64,000 nucleotides of DNA from contig LVAQ01000014.1 of NCBI GenBank assembly GCA_001604105.1, positions 1-64,000 of the forward strand. Direction: 5' to 3'. This stretch comes from Clostridiales bacterium Firm_11. GTDB taxonomy: Bacteria > Bacillota > Clostridia > Christensenellales > Aristaeellaceae. Under the pieces are notes generated by a model that ran no database searches, was not told where the DNA came from, and was given only the letters and a program-made list of their open reading frames with translations. The translations under genes were made by a program, and so were the position numbers. This document shows positions 8,841 to 16,868 of this stretch, in pieces (within the stretch, counting starts at the first letter, position 1; every line of letters begins with the position of its first letter).

Positions 8841-9437
8841 TCAGGCTGCGTGTTTTGTCGGCTTTTTGAGATCATCCCCAAGCCAGAGTGTCTGTAGCGG
8901 CTTGAATAAAAGTGTAGCGACGATGGTGGTGATGAGCATCTCAGGCACCATATACGATGCGTTATAGGCCAGTGACCAAATTGGCGGCGCCCAGCCAAGG
9001 CCGTTGGGCCAGAGCGCTTCCCAGATGATCACGCCGCTTGCGAAGTGGAACAGGAAGCGCGCAAAGAAGGTAACAAGAATGCCAGTGACAATCGCCCATC
9101 TGTGATCTTTGATAACGTTGCGAAAAACAGCGGCGAAGCCCAGCATGCCATAAGCCAGCACGTAGTCCAGCATGATGATCGCAATCGCCGCGATGGCGTT
9201 GGGCGCATACTGCACGTTCTTGAGACCCAAGAGCAGTTGCATCAGGCTGAAAGCAAACGCGGACAGCAGCCCCCAACCGGTACCATAACGCCAGGCAAGA
9301 ATCACCACAGGCAGCATGCTGCAAAAGGTGATACTACCCCCCAGCACCCACGGGCCAGAGAATTTAAACAGACTTAGTACCAATGCGATGGCCAGCAGAA
9401 TTGCGCTCTCGGTGAGACGCTTGAGATTGTAACTCAT
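8841..9437 (-). CDS. thiT: Thiamine ECF transporter S component ThiT
   Basis: Product of 198 aa with six hydrophobic segments. ThiT binds thiamine in the membrane and works with the shared ECF module (EcfT, EcfA, EcfA'), which is not in this window. The segment around WPNGLGWAPPIWSLAYNASY near the C-terminal third, rich in Trp and Tyr with an Asn, matches the thiamine-binding region of the family. The TPP riboswitch just upstream makes the substrate assignment firm. The frame continues upstream into the riboswitch terminator, so ATG 9437 with GTAGGAGGGG is the true start. Confidence 0.93.
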   Translation of the reverse strand: MSYNLKRLTESAILLAIALVLSLFKFSGPWVLGGSITFCSMLPVVILAWRYGTGWGLLSAFAFSLMQLLLGLKNVQYAPNAIAAIAIIMLDYVLAYGMLGFAAVFRNVIKDHRWAIVTGILVTFFARFLFHFASGVIIWEALWPNGLGWAPPIWSLAYNASYMVPEMLITTIVATLLFKPLQTLWLGDDLKKPTKHAA

Positions 9438-9452
9438 GAAAACCCCTCCTAC

Positions 9453-9492
9453 AAAAAAATCCCGCCGTTGCGGGTAAAGCAACGCGGAATCC
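9453..9492 (-). terminator. Riboswitch terminator (expression platform)
   Basis: On the minus strand ATTCCGCGTTGC pairs with GCAACGGCGGGAT, followed directly by a run of seven T. It lies between the TPP aptamer and the thiT ribosome site, so it is the likely transcriptional off-switch when TPP is bound. Confidence 0.85.
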
Positions 9493-9512
9493 ATCAAAGG
9501 AGACGCTCCATT

Positions 9513-9601
9513 GATTCCTACGCCGGCATTACCCGGATCAGGTTCGAGGGTCCCAGGCGAACGCCTGATCTCAGCCGACTTTCGTCAGCACCCCTTGCGC
9601 A
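9513..9601 (-). promoter_or_regulatory. TPP riboswitch (THI element)
   Basis: Minus-strand sequence contains the conserved aptamer blocks: GGGGTGC, GGCTGAGAT, ACCCTCGAACCTGATCC, GGGTAATGCCGGCGTAGG. This is a complete thiamine pyrophosphate aptamer, with P1 closed near 9513 and 9601. It controls thiT through the downstream terminator. Confidence 0.95.
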
Positions 9602-9614
9602 TTTGCGCAGGTTT

Positions 9615-9643
9615 ATTCTACGGCAGAGCGGGCAGAATGTCAA
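9615..9643 (-). promoter_or_regulatory. Sigma-A promoter for the TPP riboswitch-thiT transcript
   Basis: TTGACA (9643-9638) and TAGAAT (9620-9615), 17 bp apart on the minus strand, placing the transcript start a few bases before the aptamer. Confidence 0.82.
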
Positions 9644-9921
9644 GCGGTTGATTTCTGTTTGTGTATAAGGTGATCATCAATCGTGTTTATCAAGCAGTAT
9701 CGGCAAGGGTTTGCTGGGATTTGGCTGCCCTTGCCGCGGCTGTTTTTGCTCTCGCGAGATGCCATTGCACATGTACCGTGCAGTCTAAATAGACTATTGG
9801 GTACGCATCCATTCAGAACGATACCCAGCAAAAGTACCGCGAGTGGCTTTTGACAATGTTTGCGCTTGGATGTTGATGGTCAAGCATCCTCATGGGGTCA
9901 TGCAAGTCGCTGGAGACGCAG
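9644..9921. other. Spacer with no recognised feature
   Basis: Nothing recognised between the thiT promoter and the 3' end of the LacI-family gene. A 63-codon minus frame here has no ribosome site or family resemblance. Confidence 0.4.
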
Positions 9922-10929
9922 CTAGAGTGTACTACCACGCTTGACCAGCTCTGCATGATAAACGGTCTTCTGCGGCGCATCCTTGCCGGAAAGCACGCTA
10001 AGCATCGTGGAAACACAGGCGTTGCAAAGAACTTCCAGTTTGTTATCTACGCTTGTAAGCTCTGGTTCACAGCACAGGGCGAAGCTGGAATTATTGTAGC
10101 CGATGATGGAAAGGCTCTCCGGCACACTGCGGCGGGAAACGCGTGCATATTTGGCGGCGCCGACGCTGAGGATATCCTCGGAGGAAAGCACGGCGTCAAA
10201 CGTCAGCCCTTGATGAGCCAGCGACAGGAGAAAATCGCGTACGGCGGGCACACTCATTTTATCTTCAGCAAAGAAATGTATCAGGTCATCCCTGATAGGC
10301 AGTCCACGGCTTTGCAAGCCCGCCTGATACCCTGCCAACTTTTTTTGGCCGCTGGCATTGCGGCTGTGGTACAGGTAAAGGATGTTTTTGCGCCCTGAAT
10401 CCAGCAGGGATTGGGTTGCTTCCATGGTCGCGCGGTAATCATCACATACAACGCAATACACATTTTCACATGCATAGGCAGCGTTCAACATCACCAAAGG
10501 CACACGTTTTGCGGCATTTTGAAGGTATTTATTGCCGCTTTCATTCGCCTCCAAGAATGTGGAACCCATGAGCACCATGCCATCCACCAGTTTGCTTAGC
10601 AGCAGTTCCACACCCTTGACACGGTCACTGCGCGCTTTACCTGTACAGGAGAGCAGGCAATCATACCCATTTGCGCGAAAAGCGCGTTCCAGATAGGTGA
10701 TGGCGAGCGCAAGGTAAGGGTCACCGGCATTGGGACATAACAAGCCGATTGTCTTCATGCTCTTGAGCCCCAGCCCACGCGCAAACGCATTGGGAACATA
10801 GCCCTGTTCCGCCATGACAGCAAGCACATGCTCTCTGGTTTTAGGACTGACGCGGCTGCTGCCGTTGAGTACGCGTGAAACCGTGGCGATGGATACACCG
10901 GCCTTTTCGGAAATATCATAAATGTTCAT
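9922..10929 (-). CDS. LacI-family transcriptional regulator (hexuronate operon)
   Basis: Product of 335 aa. The N-terminal helix-turn-helix reads IYDISEKAGVSIATVSRVLNG, the LacI signature, followed by a hinge near residue 50 (NAFARGLGLK) and a periplasmic-binding-protein-like effector domain (residues about 60-330, with SIIGYNNSSFALCCEPELT). ATG 10929 lies 6 nt after GAGGG; the TTG two codons earlier is less likely. It is divergent from uxaB-kduI-eda-kdgK-kduD, so it probably represses that operon and itself in response to a uronate intermediate. This is functionally like KdgR, but the effector is not known. Confidence 0.9.
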   Translation of the reverse strand: MNIYDISEKAGVSIATVSRVLNGSSRVSPKTREHVLAVMAEQGYVPNAFARGLGLKSMKTIGLLCPNAGDPYLALAITYLERAFRANGYDCLLSCTGKARSDRVKGVELLLSKLVDGMVLMGSTFLEANESGNKYLQNAAKRVPLVMLNAAYACENVYCVVCDDYRATMEATQSLLDSGRKNILYLYHSRNASGQKKLAGYQAGLQSRGLPIRDDLIHFFAEDKMSVPAVRDFLLSLAHQGLTFDAVLSSEDILSVGAAKYARVSRRSVPESLSIIGYNNSSFALCCEPELTSVDNKLEVLCNACVSTMLSVLSGKDAPQKTVYHAELVKRGSTL

Positions 10930-10945
10930 CGGCAACCCTCAACTT

Positions 10946-10959
10946 TGTAAACGCTTACG
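10946..10959. promoter_or_regulatory. Candidate LacI-type operator A (TGTAA-N4-TTACG)
   Basis: TGTAAACGCTTACG is a near-perfect palindrome with a central CG, typical of LacI-family operators. It lies just downstream of the regulator's own -10 box. It shares half-sites with the site at 11123. Confidence 0.6.
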
Positions 10960-10976
10960 CAAATTATCTACACTTT

Positions 10977-11005
10977 ATTATAGTTGATTCTTAACCAAAT
11001 AGCAA
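10977..11005 (-). promoter_or_regulatory. Promoter of the LacI-family regulator
   Basis: Minus strand TTGCTA (11005-11000) and TATAAT (10982-10977) with 17-bp spacing. The operator at 10946 would sit on the early transcribed region. Confidence 0.72.
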
Positions 11006-11081
11006 TGTTAATGCTCATCAAACCACTTAGTTATAGAAGGTTCGAATAACGAAGCAAAGAATACAGCGGTTTTTTCATCGA

Positions 11082-11110
11082 TTGACGAAACCAACAAAAC
11101 GCGCTAAGAT
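11082..11110 (+). promoter_or_regulatory. Promoter of the hexuronate operon
   Basis: TTGACG (11082-11087) and TAAGAT (11105-11110), 17 bp apart, 65 nt before the uxaB ATG. Confidence 0.8.
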
Positions 11111-11122
11111 AGCATCAGGTTA

Positions 11123-11136
11123 TGTAATTAGTTACA
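11123..11136. promoter_or_regulatory. Candidate operator B (TGTAA-N4-TTACA)
   Basis: A perfect palindrome ATGTAA-TTAG-TTACAT (11122-11137) lies just downstream of the uxaB -10 box. The half-sites match operator A, suggesting one regulator serves both divergent promoters. Confidence 0.6.
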
Positions 11137-11174
11137 TGGTGGTTTTCCGAATTGATACGTATGGAGGGTACACA

Positions 11175-12638
11175 ATGCAAAGGCTTACCGCGGCGCAACA
11201 ACACTATCCCCACAGGCCAGTCAGGGTGTTGCAGTTTGGTGAAGGGAATTTCCTGCGGGCGTTTGTAGATCATATGATTGACATTGCCAACGAACAGGGC
11301 TTGTTCGATGGAAGCATTGTGGCAGTCAAACCTATCCGATTTGGCACACTGGATACATTCCATGAGCAGGATTGCCGCTATACGGTGATTCTACGCGGGT
11401 TGGAGCAGGGCAAACCGGTAGAAAAGACCAGATTGGTTTCTGCTTTGAGCGATGCGGTTGACGCGTATACTGAGTACGGTAAATATGCCAGCTTTGCCCA
11501 ACTGGAAACCCTTCGCTTTATCGTCAGCAACACCACAGAGGCTGGCATTGTGCTGGATGAGACCGATACTTTTGCGATGGAGCCGCCGAATAGCTTTCCG
11601 GGAAAGCTGACCAAGTTCCTGTTTGAACGAGCCGAAGCCTTCAATTATGCTGTGGATAAAGGACTCGTCATGCTGCCGGTGGAACTGATTGATGATAATG
11701 GCGAGCAGCTCTCACGCTGTGTGCATGCGCTGGCACAGCGCTGGCAGCTAGGGGAGCGGTTTATCACCTGGCTTGATGAAGCTTGTGTGTTTACCTCCAC
11801 CTTGGTGGATCGCATTGTTACCGGCTACCCGAAGGATGAAACACAGGCGCTATGGCAGCGGCTCGGGTATGAGGATCGATTGTTGGTGACGGCGGAACCT
11901 TTCGGCCTTTGGGTGATTCAAAGCCAGAAGGATATCAGCGGAGAATTGCCGCTGGACAAATGCGGCTTGCCCGTGGTGTTTACCAATGACCAAAAACCCT
12001 ATAAGCAACGCAAGGTTCGCATTCTCAACGGCGCGCACACTTCGTTTGTCCCCGCTGCGTTCCTCTGCGGGCATGATACCGTGCTGGAGGCGATGCGGGA
12101 TCCACTCATCCTGGGTTTCATGAAGCATACCCTTTATGATGAGGTGATTCCAACGCTTACGTTGCCCAAGGAGGATCTGTATCAGTTTGCCGAAGCTGTA
12201 ATCAGCCGTTTCGAGAATCCCTACATCAAGCATGCGCTGCTGGCCATATGTCTGAATGCTGTGAGCAAATGGCGCGCACGGTGCATGCCCAGTTTGCTTG
12301 CGTATGAGGAGAATACGGGCAAGCTGCCGGAACACCTTGCCTTTTCGCTGGCGGCGATGCTGGCTTTGTATCAGGATGGCGAGTTGCGCGACAATACGCT
12401 TGCCTGCGTGCGGGATGGTAAGCCCTACTCCTTGCAGGATGACGCGCCGGTGCTCCGTTTTTTTGCGGAGAACAAAGGGCAATCAGTGGAGGTGCTTACC
12501 TCACGTTTTCTGGCTCGCGAAGATTTCTTTGGGCAGGATCTGACGCGGATCAATGGCTTGGAAGCGTATGTAAGTGAGGCGTTGGTTGAGATTCGTGAGC
12601 ATGGCATGCGCAGTGTCCTTGCGCAAAGATTCTCCTGA
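11175..12638 (+). CDS. uxaB: Tagaturonate reductase (altronate oxidoreductase)
   Basis: Product of 487 aa. It interconverts D-tagaturonate and D-altronate with NAD(H) in galacturonate breakdown. Family (mannitol dehydrogenase-like) blocks include VLQFGEGNFLRAFVDHMID at the N-terminal nucleotide-binding fold, FIVSNTTEAGI, and the catalytic-region KVRILNGAHTSF. The open frame extends upstream through the -35 box, so the ATG at 11175 after GGAGGG is chosen. It is the first gene of a five-gene hexuronate operon. UxaC isomerase and UxaA dehydratase are not in the window. Confidence 0.92.
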   Translation: MQRLTAAQQHYPHRPVRVLQFGEGNFLRAFVDHMIDIANEQGLFDGSIVAVKPIRFGTLDTFHEQDCRYTVILRGLEQGKPVEKTRLVSALSDAVDAYTEYGKYASFAQLETLRFIVSNTTEAGIVLDETDTFAMEPPNSFPGKLTKFLFERAEAFNYAVDKGLVMLPVELIDDNGEQLSRCVHALAQRWQLGERFITWLDEACVFTSTLVDRIVTGYPKDETQALWQRLGYEDRLLVTAEPFGLWVIQSQKDISGELPLDKCGLPVVFTNDQKPYKQRKVRILNGAHTSFVPAAFLCGHDTVLEAMRDPLILGFMKHTLYDEVIPTLTLPKEDLYQFAEAVISRFENPYIKHALLAICLNAVSKWRARCMPSLLAYEENTGKLPEHLAFSLAAMLALYQDGELRDNTLACVRDGKPYSLQDDAPVLRFFAENKGQSVEVLTSRFLAREDFFGQDLTRINGLEAYVSEALVEIREHGMRSVLAQRFS

Positions 12639-12721
12639 TAAGAAAATCACAATGAAGGAGAACCGGTACCACATCGAGAAATACTCCGTAAAACGCGCAG
12701 GGCGTATAAGGAGGATAAACC

Positions 12722-13552
12722 ATGCAGCTTCGCAGTGCCGCCAATCCCAAGGACGTAAAATACTATGATACCAGCAGGCTTCGAGAAGAATTTCTGATCG
12801 ATGACCTCTTTACCGCAGATGAGATCAAGCTTGTGTATAGCCATATTGATCGCATTATGATCGGCAGTGCGGTACCGGTGCAAGGCGAACTCACCCTCAG
12901 TTCAGGCGAAGCACTGCACACCGCGTATTTCCTGGAACGCCGTGAGCTGGGCGTGATCAACATTGGCGGCGAGGGTGAGATCACAGTGGATGGGCAGGCG
13001 TATACCCTGCGCAACCGTGATGGAATGTACATTGGCATGGGTGCTAAGGAAGTTCGATTTGCCAGCGTGGATGTTGCTAAGCCCGCTCAGTTTTATCTTA
13101 ATGGCGCGCCCGCGCATCGTTCATACCCCACAGTCGTCATCAGACCTGAGGATTGCCAGAAGGTGGAACTGGGGTCGCTGGAAGAGAGCAATCACCGGAC
13201 CATTTGCAAGTACATCCTTCCCGGACAGGTGGAAAGCTGCCAGTTGGTGATGGGGATGACAAGCCTGAAACCGGGCAGTGTCTGGAACACGATGCCATGC
13301 CATACGCATGACCGCCGCATGGAAGTATACCTGTATTTCGATGTGCCTGAAAATGGCCTTGTGTTCCACTACATGGGCGAGCCGACGGAGACGCGCCATA
13401 TCGTGATGCGTGACCGACAGGCGGTTATCAGCCCCAGCTGGAGCATCCACAGCGCCAGCGGCACCCGTGCCTATACATTCATTTGGGGTATGGTGGGGGA
13501 AAACCAGGCCTTTGATGATATGGACGCTGTTCGCATGGAAACGCTGCGGTAA
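12722..13552 (+). CDS. kduI: 5-dehydro-4-deoxy-D-glucuronate isomerase
   Basis: Product of 276 aa. KduI isomerises 5-keto-4-deoxyuronate, the product of unsaturated uronate from pectin or glycosaminoglycan lyases, to 3-deoxy-glycero-2,5-hexodiulosonate. The zinc-binding motif of the cupin-like fold is visible as CHTHDRRMEVYLYF (two His plus Glu), with a C-terminal His in WSIHSASGT. ATG follows AAGGAGG. Its substrate flows to KduD, KdgK and Eda encoded next in the operon, giving pyruvate and glyceraldehyde-3-phosphate. Confidence 0.95.
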   Translation: MQLRSAANPKDVKYYDTSRLREEFLIDDLFTADEIKLVYSHIDRIMIGSAVPVQGELTLSSGEALHTAYFLERRELGVINIGGEGEITVDGQAYTLRNRDGMYIGMGAKEVRFASVDVAKPAQFYLNGAPAHRSYPTVVIRPEDCQKVELGSLEESNHRTICKYILPGQVESCQLVMGMTSLKPGSVWNTMPCHTHDRRMEVYLYFDVPENGLVFHYMGEPTETRHIVMRDRQAVISPSWSIHSASGTRAYTFIWGMVGENQAFDDMDAVRMETLR

Positions 13553-13767
13553 GCACTGCGGGCAGAAACGAAAAACCTGCGGTGTGTCATAAAATACCCG
13601 AATGGTGTTCCAGCCATTTGCAAGGATAGATGTACGATTGACATGCGTGTTGCAGCGCTGAAGCTGTAAAGGACCTTTATGTGTCGCTGGGTAATGGTGA
13701 TGTGGAACCGATGCCATGCCTATACGGATGGTCGTTGAATAATTTAATATTAAAGGGGATGTAAACC

Positions 13768-14724
13768 ATGGATATGATCAAAAAGCTCTCGTTAGCGGGG
13801 ATTGTTCCAGTCATCAAAGTGGAAGATGCCAATGATGCGGTGCCGCTATGCAAGGCACTCTCCGATGGCGGTTTGCCCGTCGCGGAGATCACCTTCCGAT
13901 CCGATGCGGCGCAAGAGGCCATCCGCCGTGTGCATCAGGAATTGCCGGATGTTATCCTGGGCGCGGGCACGGTGCTCACCATCGACCAGGTTGATCGTGC
14001 GGTGGCAGCGGGGGCAACGTACATCGTAAGCCCCGGTCTGAATCCCGAAGTGGTACGTCATTGCCAGAAAGTGGGTGTGCCCATCGTGCCCGGGTGCGCG
14101 AACCCCAGCGACATCGAAGTGGCGCTTTCCCTAGGGCTTACTACGGTCAAATTCTTCCCCGCCGAGGCATTAGGCGGCTTAAACCTGATCAAGGCAATGA
14201 GCGCGCCCTACGGCAATGTGAAATTTCTCCCCACGGGCGGTGTCAGCGAAAGCAACCTGTTGGATTACCTGAACTTCAACAAGGTAGTGGCTTGTGGCGG
14301 CAGCTGGATGGTGGATGCAAAAGCCATCGCCGCAAAGGATTGGCAAAGAATCGAAACGCTCACCCGCAATGCGGTCACATTAATGCTGGGGCTTTCACTT
14401 GCGCATGTGGGCATCAACAGTGGCAACCCTCAGCAGGCGGAGAAGGAGGCCAAAGCGCTTTGCGGGCTGCTTGGATGGGAAAGCAAGGATGGAAACAGTT
14501 CCATCTTTGTTGGCGGAGGGTTTGAAATGATGAAAAAACCATTCCGCGGCACCCATGGGCATATCGCAATTGGCACCAACGACATCGCCCGTGCTAAGTG
14601 GCATTTGGAGCGGCGCGGGTTCGTTTTTGACGAGGCAAGTGCGATCGAGAAGGACGGAAAACTCAAGGCAATCTACTTGCAGGAGGAGATAGCCGGGTTT
14701 GCTTTCCACTTGCTGCAAAGGTAA
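13768..14724 (+). CDS. eda: KDPG/KHG aldolase fused to a C-terminal VOC-like domain
   Basis: Product of 318 aa. Residues 1 to about 205 are a complete class I 2-keto-3-deoxy-6-phosphogluconate aldolase: catalytic Glu in VAEITFRSD, GAGTVLT, SPGLNPEV, Schiff-base Lys in TTVKFFPAEALGG, and the phosphate-binding FLPTGGVS. Eda alone is about 205-215 aa. The remaining about 110 residues (LAHVGINSGNPQQAEKEAK, then GTHGHIAIGTNDIARAKWHLERRG region) resemble a vicinal-oxygen-chelate/glyoxalase module. Such a fusion seems to occur in some clostridia, but its purpose is unclear. The gene closes the pathway by cleaving KDPG to pyruvate and glyceraldehyde-3-phosphate. Confidence 0.9.
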   Translation: MDMIKKLSLAGIVPVIKVEDANDAVPLCKALSDGGLPVAEITFRSDAAQEAIRRVHQELPDVILGAGTVLTIDQVDRAVAAGATYIVSPGLNPEVVRHCQKVGVPIVPGCANPSDIEVALSLGLTTVKFFPAEALGGLNLIKAMSAPYGNVKFLPTGGVSESNLLDYLNFNKVVACGGSWMVDAKAIAAKDWQRIETLTRNAVTLMLGLSLAHVGINSGNPQQAEKEAKALCGLLGWESKDGNSSIFVGGGFEMMKKPFRGTHGHIAIGTNDIARAKWHLERRGFVFDEASAIEKDGKLKAIYLQEEIAGFAFHLLQR

Positions 14725-14838
14725 GCGGCACGTTGCCTCAGGCAGATAGCGGCTTGCAGGTACGTAAAGAAGAATGTCTCCGGTAGCGGATTTGGTGAAA
14801 CAGTTGGTTATAACGCATATGTGGAAAGGGTGTAGAAC

Positions 14839-15876
14839 ATGACTGGAACAGTTGTTACATTTGGAGAAATCATGCTACGGCTAAAGAGCCCGGGGTACGA
14901 ACGTTTTTTCCAGAGCCCTATGTTGGAGGCTACCTTTGGCGGCGGTGAGGCAAATGTTGCGGTAAGCCTTGCAAACTATGGAATGGACGCCCGTTATGTG
15001 ACGGTGCTTCCGAAAAATGATATTGGCGAAGCATGCATCCGCGAGCTTCGCGGGTTTGGTGTGGATGTGGCAAACATTGTGCGCAGCGAAGGCAGAATGG
15101 GCATTTATTACCTGGAGACCGGCGCGGTGCAGCGTGCCAGCAAGGTAATCTATGACCGGGCAGGCAGTGCCATCTGCGATGCCAAGGTTGGGGATATCGA
15201 CTGGGCAAAGGCTTTTGCGGGGGCAAGCTGGTTCCACATTACAGGCATCACGCCGGCCATCAGCCAGGGCGCCGCAGAATTAAGCATGGAAGCGGTGCGG
15301 GCAGCCAAGGCGATGGGGCTGCATGTAAGCTGTGACCTCAACTATCGTAAAAACTTATGGAAGTATGGCAAAACAGCCGATCAGGTAATGACGGAGCTGG
15401 TCAGGTATGTTGATACCGTTATTGCCAACGAGGAAGACTTTCAAAAATCATTGCTGCTTAAGGCGGAAAGCGCCCATGAGGTGGAGGGCGGCGAGCTGAA
15501 TGTAGCGCAGTATCAGGCCATTGCCAAGCTGGCCATGGATACCTACCCCAACATCAAGCGCGTTGCCATCACGCTGCGTGAAAGCAAAAGCGCAAACCAT
15601 AATGGCTGGAGCGCCTGCCTGTATAACGGGAAGGATTTCTTCCTAAGCCGTAAATATGCCATTACCGATATTGTGGATCGTGTGGGTGGCGGCGACAGCT
15701 TTGGCGGCGGCTTGATCTACGGGCTGAATCACTATCCCGATGAACAGACGGCGCTGGAGTTTGCGGTTGCGGCCAGCTGTTTGAAGCACACCATCAGCGG
15801 AGATTACAACCGCGTGAGCGTGACTGAGGTCGAGGGGCTGATGAAAGGCAGCGGCTCTGGCCGCGTACAGCGATAG
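14839..15876 (+). CDS. kdgK: 2-keto-3-deoxygluconate kinase
   Basis: Product of 345 aa of the PfkB sugar-kinase family. N-terminal [15 protein letters not shown] and [17 protein letters not shown] are typical of KDG kinases; the C-terminal active-site block is [18 protein letters not shown], with the catalytic Asp in GGGDSF where most PfkB members read GAGD. It phosphorylates 2-keto-3-deoxygluconate to KDPG for the upstream aldolase. ATG 14839 lies downstream of GGAAAGGGTG. It is the fourth gene of the hexuronate operon. Confidence 0.92.
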   Translation: MTGTVVTFGEIMLRLKSPGYERFFQSPMLEATFGGGEANVAVSLANYGMDARYVTVLPKNDIGEACIRELRGFGVDVANIVRSEGRMGIYYLETGAVQRASKVIYDRAGSAICDAKVGDIDWAKAFAGASWFHITGITPAISQGAAELSMEAVRAAKAMGLHVSCDLNYRKNLWKYGKTADQVMTELVRYVDTVIANEEDFQKSLLLKAESAHEVEGGELNVAQYQAIAKLAMDTYPNIKRVAITLRESKSANHNGWSACLYNGKDFFLSRKYAITDIVDRVGGGDSFGGGLIYGLNHYPDEQTALEFAVAASCLKHTISGDYNRVSVTEVEGLMKGSGSGRVQR

Positions 15877-15913
15877 GGGAACCGCAAAAATGAGCGGTCA
15901 AGGAGGGTGTGTA

Positions 15914-16708
15914 ATGGATACAATGTTCTCGTTACAGGGCAAGGTGGCGCTGGTCACAGGCGCGAGCTATGGCATCGGGTTTGCGATGGCGGCCGGGTTT
16001 GCCAATGCCGGCGCGACTGTGGTGTTCAACGATATCAATCAAGAATTGGTGGACAAGGGGATTGCCGCGTATCAGGAGCAAGGCATTCGCGCGTATGGCT
16101 ATGTGTGCGATGTGACCGATGAAGACGGCGTGAATGCCATGATCGCGAAAATCGAACAGGATGTAGGCGTGGTTGATATCCTTGTGAATAATGCGGGCAT
16201 CATCAAGCGTATTCCCATGATCGAGATGACGGCAGCGCAATTCCGGCAGGTGGTGGACGTGGATCTCAACGCGCCGTTCATCGTATCCAAAGCGGTGATA
16301 CCTTCGATGATCAGGAAAGGTCATGGCAAGATTATCAATGTGTGTTCCATGATGAGCGAGCTGGGGCGCGAGACCGTATCTGCCTATGCGGCAGCTAAAG
16401 GCGGGCTGAAGATGCTAACGCGCAATATCTGCTCGGAGTATGGGCAGCACAACATCCAGTGCAACGGCATCGGTCCCGGATACATTGCCACGCCGCAGAC
16501 CGCGCCCTTGCGTGAGCAGCAGGCGGATGGCTCCATGCATCCGTTTGACAGTTTCATTCGCGCAAAGACGCCCGCCAACCGCTGGGGTGAGGCGGAGGAT
16601 TTGATAGGACCGGCTGTATTCCTGGCCAGCGACGCGAGCAATTTTGTCAATGGGCATATTCTGTATGTCGATGGAGGCATCCTCGCCTACATTGGTAGGC
16701 AGCCGTAA
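15914..16708 (+). CDS. kduD: SDR oxidoreductase, KduD / gluconate 5-dehydrogenase type
   Basis: Product of 264 aa. Short-chain dehydrogenase with TGASYGIG (nucleotide binding), NNAGI, and the catalytic Ser-Tyr-Lys in CSMMSELGRETVSAYAAAKGG. In this operon the expected reaction is reduction of the KduI product to 2-keto-3-deoxygluconate (2-deoxy-D-gluconate 3-dehydrogenase). Gluconate 5-dehydrogenase is the other close possibility. ATG 15914 follows AGGAGGGTG; the in-frame ATG at 15890 is upstream of that ribosome site and is rejected. Last gene of the operon, followed by a terminator. Confidence 0.88.
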   Translation: MDTMFSLQGKVALVTGASYGIGFAMAAGFANAGATVVFNDINQELVDKGIAAYQEQGIRAYGYVCDVTDEDGVNAMIAKIEQDVGVVDILVNNAGIIKRIPMIEMTAAQFRQVVDVDLNAPFIVSKAVIPSMIRKGHGKIINVCSMMSELGRETVSAYAAAKGGLKMLTRNICSEYGQHNIQCNGIGPGYIATPQTAPLREQQADGSMHPFDSFIRAKTPANRWGEAEDLIGPAVFLASDASNFVNGHILYVDGGILAYIGRQP

Positions 16709-16742
16709 AGTACCATGGCTTTCTGGCAGCATCAGTAACCGC

Positions 16743-16771
16743 GCGGGCATACGGCACAGTCGTATGCCCGC
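16743..16771. terminator. Terminator of the hexuronate operon
   Basis: GCGGGCATACG / CGTATGCCCGC, 11 bp perfect with a 7-nt loop, followed by CTTTG. Confidence 0.7.
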
Positions 16772-16791
16772 CTTTGCGTCCGGCGCTGAAC

Positions 16792-16820
16792 TTGCCAAAC
16801 GGTACCCCGCGTGCTACAAT
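16792..16820 (+). promoter_or_regulatory. Promoter of the flavoprotein gene
   Basis: TTGCCA (16792-16797) and TACAAT (16815-16820), 17 bp spacing, 48 nt before the next ATG. Confidence 0.72.
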
Positions 16821-16868
16821 AAATCCACGCTATCACAACGCGCGCTTGCGCGGTTAGGAGCATAGAGG

